From an uncultured bacterium (lineage in GTDB: Bacteria > Planctomycetota > Planctomycetia > Pirellulales > UBA1268): a stretch of 5,622 bases of DNA. The DNA is taken from the NCBI GenBank assembly GCA_937959175.1, contig CALGAS010000261.1, forward strand, positions 1 to 5,622. Direction: 5' to 3'. The notes beneath the pieces are model-generated. The model was not told where the DNA came from and searched no databases. It saw only the letters and a list, made by a program, of their open reading frames with translations. Made by a program: the position numbers and the translations under genes. Below, piece after piece: positions 1 to 5,622 of the stretch; the first letter of the stretch is position 1, and each line of letters opens with the position of its first letter.

Positions 1-1155
1 GTGTCGTTGAGCGCCGGCGTTTCTCTCTCGGGCGGCGGCGGTCGGGCCAGCGATCGGATCGCTGGATCGTCGACGACCGAGATCACCAACAGCTCCGTCA
101 CCACAGGGGGCGCACTCACCGTCGACGCCAGGTCCACGGCCACCGCCGCCGCCGAAATCGCCGCCCAGACGATTGCGGTTGGAGCGATTGGGATCGCCGT
201 CGGCGTCACCGAGGCTAAGGCGACCGTCGATCCAGTGGTGACCTCAGGGATGACGAAATCCCAGGTGACCGCGGGCGGCGATGTCGTTGTCACGGCGATT
301 GGCGGGGCAACGGCCACGGCTGATGCCAACGGCGTGTCGGCATCGTCTGGCCTCGCGATCGCGGCGGCGGTGCCTTTGGCAATCGTGCGGCCGACGCTGG
401 CGGCGACCATCGAGGCAAGCAGCATCACCACGACCGGCACCCTTTCCCTGGAGTCGCTCTACAACCTCGATCGGCAGAATGCGGTGATCGGCCAGGGAGC
501 CACCGCCACGGCCTACGCAGGCAGCGGCGGCCTGGCCGCAGGCAGCGGCACCGATGCGGAGACAACCGCCTCACCCGTGCTGAGAACCGTGGTCGATCCT
601 CTCTCGACCATTGCTGCGGGGCGTGATGTCATCCTGCGAGCAGAGTCTGCCAGCACGCAGAAAGCGGAGGCCACCGGCGCTTCCGGCGGGGTTGTCGGCG
701 TCGGTGCGAGCCTGAGTGAGGCGACCGCCGCGGGCTGGGTGACGTCGCAGCTCGACGGCTGGGTGACGCAGGCAACGAATGTCAGCATTCGTGCCATCGG
801 ATCAGATACCGCGACGGCCGATTCCGACTCCGTGGCGGGCGGGATTCTCGGTGTTGATCACAACAGTGCCACCGCGAACGTCGCACCGACGGTGACGGCG
901 GGAATCGCAAACGGCGCGGTGGTTGTCGTCTCTGGCAATCTCGAAGTGATCGCCGAAGCGACCCCCGAGGCAGACGCCCGCACCACCGGCGTGAGCGTCG
1001 GCGGAGTCGCTGCCGTGGGGGTTTCAGATGCCGATGTGACGGTCGCCCCGAACGTCTCCAGCACAATCGGTGACAACGCCACGATTCGCCAGACGGGCGT
1101 GGGCGGACGGGTCACGGTCTCCGCGACCGCCACGCCCCAAAGCAAAGCCACGCGG
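1..1155 (+). repeat. Ala/Thr/Gly/Val repeat array, first block (residues 1-385, about seven units)
   Basis: This part of the giant protein consists of degenerate units of about 51-62 residues. Each has a strand motif resembling VTAGGDVVVTA, followed by an Ala/Thr-rich alternating strand (for example GGATATADA), a Gly-rich turn, and a hydrophobic strand such as GGVAAVGVSDADVTVAP. The G-(G/D/N) landmark falls near residues 37, 93, 146, 208, 260, 313 and 370. The alternating small/hydrophobic pattern suggests stacked beta-strands, probably a parallel beta-helix or similar solenoid, as in filamentous-haemagglutinin-like proteins. The units are clearly related in protein but not closely matched in DNA, so they look old rather than recently amplified. 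Hydrophobic runs at residues 55-69 and 117-129 are repeat cores, not convincing membrane segments. The fold is inferred from pattern only. Confidence 0.75.
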
Positions 1156-4100
1156 CCGGACTACCTGATTCGGGAGATCGACGCCAACACCAACACGCTG
1201 ACTGTCCAGAACCATGGGCTGAGAGACGGAGACTCGGCCCAATACGACCGCTCGACTCCTGCGGGCACCAGCATCGTCGGGCTGGAGCGGGGCCGTCAGT
1301 ACTCCGTGATTCGATCATCAGACGACACGCTGGCGTTCGGTGAGATCTTCAGTGCCGATGCCGCGAGCATCGATGCCGCCCGCGACACGATCACGTTTCC
1401 CGGCAGCCACGCCTTCGCCTCCGGCGACCGCGTGGTCTACGTCGGCTTTCCTGGCGAAGGGGGCACGGTGACGGTCGGTGGGCTGACCGACGGCCAGGCT
1501 TCCTACGTGCGGGTGATCAACGACACGACGATCAAACTCGCTGCGACGCAACAGGAGGCTCTCGACCCAGCGGCTGGCCGCGTGTCATTCACGCCGGGAG
1601 ACCTTGCCGACGGCGAGACCTTCACCGTGGCCAACACGTTTGCCAACGGCCAGCCCGTCACCTACCGAACGGCTGCCACGGCGGAGTTCATCGCCGGGAA
1701 GGTCGCCGACAACCTGATCACGCTGCTCGGCCACGAGCTCCAGACGGGCGACATCGTCACCTACCGCAAGCCTGCCGGAGCCGCCGCCGTGATCGGTGGG
1801 CTCGTCGATGGCGAGCGATACAAGGTGGTGGTGGACACCACAGATGCCAGCCGGATCAGCCTCAGCAATCCAGCCGACGACTCGCCCGTCGTGCTGACAC
1901 CCTCTGCAGAGGCCGATCAGGCGAGGCTGATCCATTCGCTGGTGCCGGTGTCGATTGAGGGCCTCGAAAATGGCCTTACCTACTATGTCGCCGGTGCGAC
2001 GCCGACCTCCTTCCAGCTTGCCCACACACCTGGCGGCGGCACAATCGCCGGCCTCACCACCGTCGGCCTGGGATCGGCCAGTCGATTCACCATCGGCTCA
2101 GAGGGCATCGATCTGGCCGCCTCGGTCGGCACCAGGCATGAACTCCGGCTCGACATCAGCGGTTCACTCCCCGCCGGCAGTCAGCAGCTGCTCGGGGCGG
2201 GAGGCCTGCCACTGAGTTCGACCTCGCCTGTCAGTGGCGATGGCACCTCGACGGCCTCCTCGAATGGTTCCGGGGGTGGGCAGATCGCCGTGGGCGTCAA
2301 CCGCTCCGACGCGAACGCAACGCCGACGGTCACGGCTACCGTCGGGGGCCGGCTCACCGCGGCTGGCGACGTCATCATTCAGACGGTCTCCACGACCGGT
2401 ACAGAGTCAAACTCAGACAACGGCTCCGGCGGCCTCGTGGCCATCGGCGACACCACTGCAACGTCCACAACCACAAACACGAGCACGGCCAAGGTGGCGG
2501 CTGGGGCGATCCTCGAGGTGGGAGGCAACTTCCGGCTCGCGTCGGCTTCAGCCACCCGCCACGGGACCGTCAAGTCGCAGGCCCATGCCGGCGGGCTCGT
2601 CGCCGATGTCCGGCCGACGGCAACAGCGACGACGACCTTCGACACAACGGCCACCGTGGCCGCCGGGGCGAGGGTGACCGCAGCGGGCGATGTGACGATT
2701 CTCGCCGACACCAAGGCCAACGGTACGGCCGACGCCGATGCCGATGGTCGCGGGTTTGGGGGCGGGGCCTATGCCACCAGCACGAACACGGTGAAGCCGG
2801 CAAGTGCCACCCGCGCCGCTCTGGAGTCTGCCTCCAGCGTGACCGGCAACACCGTCACGGTGCATTCGCTCGGCTCGCTGGACGGATTAAACGCGAAGGC
2901 GGAATCGGTGGCCGGGGGCCTCGTGGCGATTTCGCATGCCTTTGGCACGCTGAAGGTAGGCCAGGCCGACGACTCGGTGGACACTGACGTCGCGATCGCG
3001 GGCAACGCCCACCTGACCGGCCTCGGCGGGGTCGATCTCGTAGCCCGGTTTGAAAACACGACGACTCTCGCAAAGACCAACGCTCAGGCAATCGGAGCCT
3101 TCGGCGACGTCACCTCAGATGCCAAGAACCAATCCTTCATCGGCTCCACGGTGACGACGGCCGCCGCCGCGACCGTGGCAGCCGGGCCTCGGGATCCCGA
3201 CAACACGCGGCTCGCCCAGGATCCCGCCCCACAGCCGCTGGCACTCTTCGTTGATACCAACAACGTCGGCATGAACGTCAACGCCGCAGCCACAGTCGAG
3301 AAGGATGCCGCGGCCACGGGATCACCGGAACGCACGCTGACGGATACGGCGACTCGCGAGATCACGTGGGACGGCAACACCACGATTCTCGGGTCGGGCG
3401 CGGCCGAACTGCTGATTGGGGCCAACGGCGTCGTTGCCAGCCAAGAGGGACTGCTCCTCGACGACAGCGTGGCAGGTCAGCTCCTCGTCACCCAGGATGG
3501 TGCTCGTCCACTGCCGGGCAGGGCCGTGCTGGACGCCGACACCATCACTGGGAGCGGCGGCAGCTGGAGGTTTTCCGACAACCTCCGCAGCATCCGGATC
3601 GTGAATGCATCGCCCAAGAAGCTCCTCGTCGGCAGCCTGAATCCGCTCGCAACAGCGGGCTTGCCACGTGTGGACCTTCGTGCCAGCACCTCCGACGTGA
3701 CCCTCTCGTTTGCCATCGAACGGATCGTGACTCCCACCCGGATCGACATCCAGAACTTCGGCCAATCCGACATCGAGTTCCGCGGCACAATCGACAATCC
3801 CGTCGGCACGACCTCGATTGTGAACGCCGGCGGCAGCATTCTCGGCGGCGACGATCTCTTTTTCACCCGGACCCACTCCCTGGAGATGCGGGCCGCCGGG
3901 AGCATCGGCAGCGAGGCAGAGCCGGTACAGGTGGAGCTGGTCCAGGCCCCCTACGAGACCGCCGCCACCCAGCAGGTGACCATCGTCGCTGGCCCCGATT
4001 CGGAGGCTGACGTCCGCGTGCAGATGCGAGGGCTCTTGCGAGACCCCGCGGTCGCCGACTTTCAGCTGCACCTCAATGAGATTTCTGCCGGCGGCGACGT

Positions 4101-5622
4101 CGATCTGCGGCTCCAGGCAGCCGTCAAGCAGACCACAGTGAATGACATCAGCGGCTATACGACTGTGACTGACGACGACTCCACCGATGAGATCAGCTAT
4201 GCGGCGTCCTATCCGGTAAGTGGCCAGCCTGTGCCGGCGTATGTCGGCTACTACGGCACAGGCACTGAGACCGTTGCCAGCACATACGACGTGGGTGTTT
4301 CCAGCAATGGCCGCGGCATCACCGCTGGGGGAAGCATCCGCGTTCAGGCGGTCGCCTCGGGAGCGGACGACCCACAGATTTCGCTGACAACAAAGACCAA
4401 CATTCTCGGCACGGGTCAGATTGACGTGCTCACGAATGGCACCATCGCCGTCACCGAGACCGATGGCAGCCTGCGGATCGGCACGGTCCGCTCGACGGCG
4501 GGAAATGTGGCGCTTGAGGCAGCCTTCGGCTCGATCGAAGATGTGACCGCCGAGACGGAATACGCCGCCGCGACCCCCTGGGTGATCGGGCAGGACATCA
4601 CCCTGATCGCGATGCAGGGGGCCGTCGGGGCGATCGGTGACTTCGTGGAAATCGATTCCGGGCTGGCTGCCGGGAAGGTGGTCGTGAAGGCCAAAGCCGG
4701 GGTGTTCGTGGCAGAAACAGCCGGCGACATGGCGATCGATGCCGTGCTTTCGCAGGAAGCCGATGTGATGCTCACAGTGCCCCAGGGTTCACTCGTTGAA
4801 TGGGGAAATGATCCGCATGCCGACATTCAGGCCGCGCGGATTGACCTGATCGCGGCCACGGGCAGCGTGGGCACGCGGGGCACCACTGGCAATGCGATCG
4901 AAATCCTCGGCGCGGGTGTCGGCCAGGAGTCGAGCCCAGGGGTCGAAATCGATTTTGTGGTTCCCGGTCCCGGTCGGCTCTTCGTTGAAGCCTCTGGGGA
5001 TGTGGCGATCACGGAGGTGGCCGGCGGACTGAGCGTGCTCGAGGTCCGGTCGTTGCGGGGCGAGGTTGGGCTGACGGTCAACGACTCGGCCCGCCGCGGA
5101 GAGGATCTCAGCCTGCTCCCGGACGGCGGCACGACGCAACTCGGCGTGGCAATCGACTCAAGCAGCATCACGGCCCATGGCGCGATCGAACTTCAGGCCG
5201 GTGACGATCTGACGGTGCCCGCCACAGCCCTGATCCGGTCTTCGACCGCGGCAACGCTTCGTGGCGATGCCCAAACTCCCGATGGCGATGCCAACGGCAG
5301 CACGATCACCATCCAGGGCGACGTTGTTGCCTCCACGGTGACGATCGCAGGTGGAGATGATCTCGACTTCATCCAGATCGACCGGCCCGCAGGGATCAAT
5401 CCCGGCGGGATCACCCACATCCGTGGCGGCGGCAGCGACGATCGCTTCTTCATCCGGGGCGTCAGCCAGACGGCCAACAGCAGCACATTCCTCTTCGGAG
5501 ACGGCGGTGCAGACCGCTTCTACCTCTCGGACGATGCGACGAAGGCGGTTTTTGTCGTCAATGGCGTCTACAACGACGACCCTCCGACCACGCAGAAGCT
5601 CAACGACACCCCCGTGCCGCTC
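1..5622 (+). CDS. Giant secreted/surface beta-strand-repeat protein, internal fragment open at both ends
   Basis: Frame +1 runs without a stop through all 1,874 codons, so at least about 190 kDa of protein is visible, and most codons end in G or C as expected for a real gene in GC-rich DNA. The product is rich in Ala, Gly, Thr, Val, Ser and Asp, has no cysteine, and consists of successive beta-strand repeats: two blocks of ~55-residue AGGDV-type units (1-385, 709-1060), an HGL-GD array (386-708), a less repetitive region (1061-1360), beta-helix-like coils (1361-1640) and a C-terminal part with RTX-like turns (1784-1845). This fits the very large extracellular adhesin-like proteins of planctomycetes, green sulfur bacteria and cyanobacteria. 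A surface structural or adhesive role is inferred; no catalytic motif is seen. The first codon is GTG, but no signal peptide follows and the sequence opens inside a repeat unit, so I treat it as internal. Signal peptide, secretion or anchoring domain, promoter and stop all lie outside. Coding status is very secure; function is not. Confidence 0.93.
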   Translation, partial: MSLSAGVSLSGGGGRASDRIAGSSTTEITNSSVTTGGALTVDARSTATAAAEIAAQTIAVGAIGIAVGVTEAKATVDPVVTSGMTKSQVTAGGDVVVTAIGGATATADANGVSASSGLAIAAAVPLAIVRPTLAATIEASSITTTGTLSLESLYNLDRQNAVIGQGATATAYAGSGGLAAGSGTDAETTASPVLRTVVDPLSTIAAGRDVILRAESASTQKAEATGASGGVVGVGASLSEATAAGWVTSQLDGWVTQATNVSIRAIGSDTATADSDSVAGGILGVDHNSATANVAPTVTAGIANGAVVVVSGNLEVIAEATPEADARTTGVSVGGVAAVGVSDADVTVAPNVSSTIGDNATIRQTGVGGRVTVSATATPQSKATRPDYLIREIDANTNTLTVQNHGLRDGDSAQYDRSTPAGTSIVGLERGRQYSVIRSSDDTLAFGEIFSADAASIDAARDTITFPGSHAFASGDRVVYVGFPGEGGTVTVGGLTDGQASYVRVINDTTIKLAATQQEALDPAAGRVSFTPGDLADGETFTVANTFANGQPVTYRTAATAEFIAGKVADNLITLLGHELQTGDIVTYRKPAGAAAVIGGLVDGERYKVVVDTTDASRISLSNPADDSPVVLTPSAEADQARLIHSLVPVSIEGLENGLTYYVAGATPTSFQLAHTPGGGTIAGLTTVGLGSASRFTIGSEGIDLAASVGTRHELRLDISGSLPAGSQQLLGAGGLPLSSTSPVSGDGTSTASSNGSGGGQIAVGVNRSDANATPTVTATVGGRLTAAGDVIIQTVSTTGTESNSDNGSGGLVAIGDTTATSTTTNTSTAKVAAGAILEVGGNFRLASASATRHGTVKSQAHAGGLVADVRPTATATTTFDTTATVAAGARVTAAGDVTILADTKANGTADADADGRGFGGGAYATSTNTVKPASATRAALESASSVTGNTVTVHSLGSLDGLNAKAESVAGGLVAISHAFGTLKVGQADDSVDTDVAIAGNAHLTGLGGVDLVARFENTTTLAKTNAQAIGAFGDVTSDAKNQSFIGSTVTTAAAATVAAGPRDPDNTRLAQDPAPQPLALFVDTNNVGMNVNAAATVEKDAAATGSPERTLTDTATREITWDGNTTILGSGAAELLIGANGVVASQEGLLLDDSVAGQLLVTQDGARPLPGRAVLDADTITGSGGSWRFSDNLRSIRIVNASPKKLLVGSLNPLATAGLPRVDLRASTSDVTLSFAIERIVTPTRIDIQNFGQSDIEFRGTIDNPVGTTSIVNAGGSILGGDDLFFTRTHSLEMRAAGSIGSEAEPVQVELVQAPYETAATQQVTIVAGPDSEADVRVQMRGLLRDPAVADFQLHLNEISAGGDVDLRLQAAVKQTTVNDISGYTTVTDDDSTDEISYAASYPVSGQPVPAYVGYYGTGTETVASTYDVGVSSNGRGITAGGSIRVQAVASGADDPQISLTTKTNILGTGQIDVLTNGTIAVTETDGSLRIGTVRSTAGNVALEAAFGSIEDVTAETEYAAATPWVIGQDITLIAMQGAVGAIGDFVEIDSGLAAGKVVVKAKAGVFVAETAGDMAIDAVLSQEADVMLTVPQGSLVEWGNDPHADIQAARIDLIAATGSVGTRGTTGNAIEILGAGVGQESSPGVEIDFVVPGPGRLFVEASGDVAITEVAGGLSVLEVRSLRGEVGLTVNDSARRGEDLSLLPDGGTTQLGVAIDSSSITAHGAIELQAGDDLTVPATALIRSSTAATLRGDAQTPDGDANGSTITIQGDVVASTVTIAGGDDLDFIQIDRPAGINPGGITHIRGGGSDDRFFIRGVSQTANSSTFLFGDGGADRFYLSDDATKAVFVVNGVYNDDPPTTQKLNDTPVPL
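733..780 (+). repeat. Short in-frame tandem duplication encoding GWVT-x4 twice
   Basis: The 12-base string GGCTGGGTGACG occurs at 733-744 and again at 757-768, exactly 24 bases apart. This encodes two consecutive eight-residue units, GWVTSQLD and GWVTQATN (residues 245-260). The exact 12-base match suggests a small local duplication within repeat unit 5. The two tryptophans (246 and 254) are the only ones in the first 1,122 residues of the visible protein. A chance or selected sequence match is possible because the identity is short. Confidence 0.6.
1156..2124 (+). repeat. HGL-GD / GL-G-YxV repeat array (residues 386-708, about four units)
   Basis: A second repeat type interrupts the Ala/Thr-rich array. 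The pattern is: a DTIT-type strand, (H)GL-x2-GD-x-V-x-Y, a Gly-rich loop, (I/V)xGL-x2-G-x2-Y-x-V, and a strand ending (I/L)-x-LA. Unit 1 has NHGLRDGDSAQY (404-415), then GLERGRQYSVI (427-437). Unit 2 has SHAFASGDRVVY (469-480), then GLTDGQASYVRVI (494-506) and TIKLAA. A partial copy has TFANGQPVTY (546-555). Unit 3 has GHELQTGDIVTY (577-588), then GLVDGERYKVVV (600-611). Unit 4 has lost the GD-x-V-x-Y part but keeps GLENGLTYYV (654-663) and TSFQLA. Similar modules recur in giant bacterial surface proteins. The likely structure is a series of small beta-domains, possibly for spacing or binding; no ligand can be deduced. Confidence 0.8.
2125..3180 (+). repeat. Ala/Thr/Gly/Val repeat array, second block (residues 709-1060, about five units)
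   Basis: After a linker of about 70 residues (GTRHELRLDISGSLP onward, rich in Ser and Gly), the ~55-residue units of the first block resume. Landmarks are LTAAGDVIIQT (G789-D790), LEVGGNFRLAS (843), VTAAGDVTILA (D897), VTGNTVTVHS (950) and GLGGVDLVA (1010), spaced by 53-60 residues. Between them are Ala/Thr-rich strands (for example ADTKANGTADADADG) and Gly-rich strands such as SGGLVAIGDTTATSTTT. The shared motif and period show that this is the same repeat family as residues 1-385, so the HGL-GD array sits between two parts of one family. Like the first block, it is probably an elongated beta-solenoid. Confidence 0.75.
3181..4080 (+). other. Largely non-repetitive region of the giant protein (residues 1061-1360)
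   Basis: The ~55-residue period stops near residue 1060, where a Pro/Asp-rich linker begins (PRDPDNTRLAQDPAPQPL). A segment around TREITWDGNTTILGSG (1358 is well downstream; this string lies at about 1118-1133) is followed by GAAELLIGANGVV and then an Asp/Leu-rich stretch. Further on come a mixed region with SIRIVNASPKKLLVGSLNPL (1197-1216), strand-like IQNFGQSDIEFRGTIDNPVG, a Gly-rich NAGGSILGGDDLFF, and MRAAGSIGSEAEPVQVELV. The last parts (from about residue 1250) again resemble beta-helix coils with Gly-Ser-Ile turns. Here the protein uses more charged, aromatic and Met residues than in the arrays. I do not recognise a named domain or an active site. Boundaries are approximate and set by loss and return of repeat patterns. 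Confidence 0.5.
4081..4920 (+). repeat. Beta-helix-like short coils with GS(V/I)G turns (residues 1361-1640)
   Basis: This section has short strand-turn units with alternating hydrophobic residues followed by a glycine turn: AGGDVDLRLQA, AGGSIRVQAVA, DGSLRIGTVRSTAGNVALEA, FGSIEDV, GQDITLIAMQGAVGAIGD, AGKVVVKAKAGVFVAE, and ARIDLIAATGSVGTRG. The general form (D/N)-h-x-h-x-A-x2-G-(S/A)-(V/I) is typical of parallel beta-helix proteins such as filamentous-haemagglutinin-type adhesins, where each coil is roughly 20 residues. The first part is interrupted by a Tyr-rich, acidic insert (residues 1386-1429). Assignment to a beta-helix is from pattern alone; the surface-adhesin analogy is established for the fold class, not shown for this protein. 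Confidence 0.6.
4156..4287 (+). other. Tyr-rich acidic insert within the beta-helix-like region (residues 1386-1429)
   Basis: Seven tyrosines (1386, 1400, 1404, 1414, 1417, 1418, 1429) fall within 44 residues, next to an acidic run DDDSTDE (1391-1397) and a Pro/Gly segment PVSGQPVPAYVGYYGTG. This composition differs sharply from the surrounding Ala/Thr/Val/Gly-rich coils. It most likely forms a loop protruding from the solenoid, and exposed aromatic residues could contact a partner or a glycan. That role is a guess; only the composition is seen. Confidence 0.5.
4921..5349 (+). other. C-terminal beta-helix-like stretch leading to the RTX-like turns (residues 1641-1783)
   Basis: Strand-turn units continue here: GPGRLFVEASGDVAITEVAG, LEVRSLRGEVGLTVND, and SITAHGAIELQAGDDLTVPA, followed by STAATLRGDAQTPDGDANG and STITIQGDVVASTVTIAGG. 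The block has the look of a final solenoid segment that passes directly into Gly/Asp-rich turns. A small acidic loop DGDANG (residues 1761-1766) has the D-x-D-x-N-G spacing seen in many calcium-binding loops, but the remaining ligand positions cannot be assigned, so calcium binding there is only possible. No catalytic motif is visible. Confidence 0.5.
5350..5535 (+). repeat. Three RTX-like Gly/Asp turns (residues 1784-1845), possible calcium-binding
   Basis: Three units spaced 25 and 24 residues apart align on G-(G/D)-x3-D-x-(F/I)-x-h: GGDDLDFIQI (1784), GGGSDDRFFI (1809) and GDGGADRFYL (1833). The second and third are followed by the related strands RGVSQTANSSTFLF and SDDATKAVFVVNG. RTX repeats have the consensus GGxGxDxUx and bind calcium in a beta-roll; these copies are degenerate and widely spaced, so they may be a related Gly/Asp turn family. 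In RTX and giant surface proteins such turns usually help extracellular folding in calcium. The protein continues beyond the window, so more copies may follow. Confidence 0.5.

Noticed and set aside
1..3. GTG as the true start codon of the gene
   Set aside because: There is no upstream sequence to show a ribosome binding site, no signal peptide follows, and the translation begins within a repeat unit. It is more likely an internal Val codon.
163..387. Hydrophobic runs (residues 55-69 and 117-129) as signal peptide or membrane segments
   Set aside because: They match the hydrophobic strand position in neighbouring repeat units and are rich in Ala/Gly, so they fit a solenoid core better.
1585..2025. 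Minus-strand open stretch of 146 codons
   Set aside because: It mirrors the HGL-GD repeat region of the plus-strand gene, and its composition is that of a shadow with no known motif.
3366..4010. Plus-strand open stretch in another frame, 214 codons
   Set aside because: Its product is Arg/Pro/His/Gln-rich low-complexity sequence, typical of an out-of-frame reading of GC-rich coding DNA, while frame +1 gives consistent repeats across the same bases.
3322..4071. Minus-strand open stretch of 249 codons
   Set aside because: It lies wholly opposite the continuous plus-strand frame, has no recognisable domain, and long antisense open frames are expected in GC-rich genes with strong third-position bias.
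1..5622. CRISPR array, mobile element or multi-gene defence system
   Set aside because: No regularly spaced identical DNA repeats, terminal inverted repeats, transposase or second gene are present; the repetition is at protein level and diverged in DNA.

Overview
The whole 5,622-base window is the interior of one very large protein-coding gene on the plus strand. Frame +1 is open from the first base to the last (1,874 codons, no stop), so both ends of the protein lie outside the window. There is no intergenic DNA, and I see no RNA gene, mobile element, CRISPR array, promoter or terminator. Open stretches in other frames and on the minus strand are GC-rich shadows of this gene.

The predicted protein is a giant secreted or cell-surface beta-strand-repeat protein. 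Its composition is dominated by Ala, Gly, Thr, Val, Ser and Asp. My translation has no cysteine, about 26 lysines and 7 methionines. Reading along it: (1) residues 1-385 are an array of about seven degenerate units of 51-62 residues, with the motif (V/I)TAGGDVxVxA followed by Ala/Thr-rich strands. (2) Residues 386-708 hold a different array built on HGL-x2-GD-xVxY ... GL-x2-G-x2-YxV ... LA. (3) Residues 709-1060 resume the first array with about five more units. (4) Residues 1061-1360 are largely non-repetitive. (5) Residues 1361-1640 are short beta-helix-like coils ending in GS(V/I)G-type turns, with a Tyr-rich acidic insert. (6) Residues 1641-1874 are further beta-helix-like sequence ending in three Gly/Asp-rich, RTX-like turns that could bind calcium.

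Organism: the DNA is GC-rich, with strong G/C preference at third codon positions. Giant proteins of this style are known from Planctomycetes, Chlorobi, Cyanobacteria and some Proteobacteria. A planctomycete is my best guess from general style only; no taxonomic marker is present. The likely role is structural or adhesive at the cell surface. I see no enzyme active site and no multi-gene system, and the neighbours that might show a secretion route lie outside the window.
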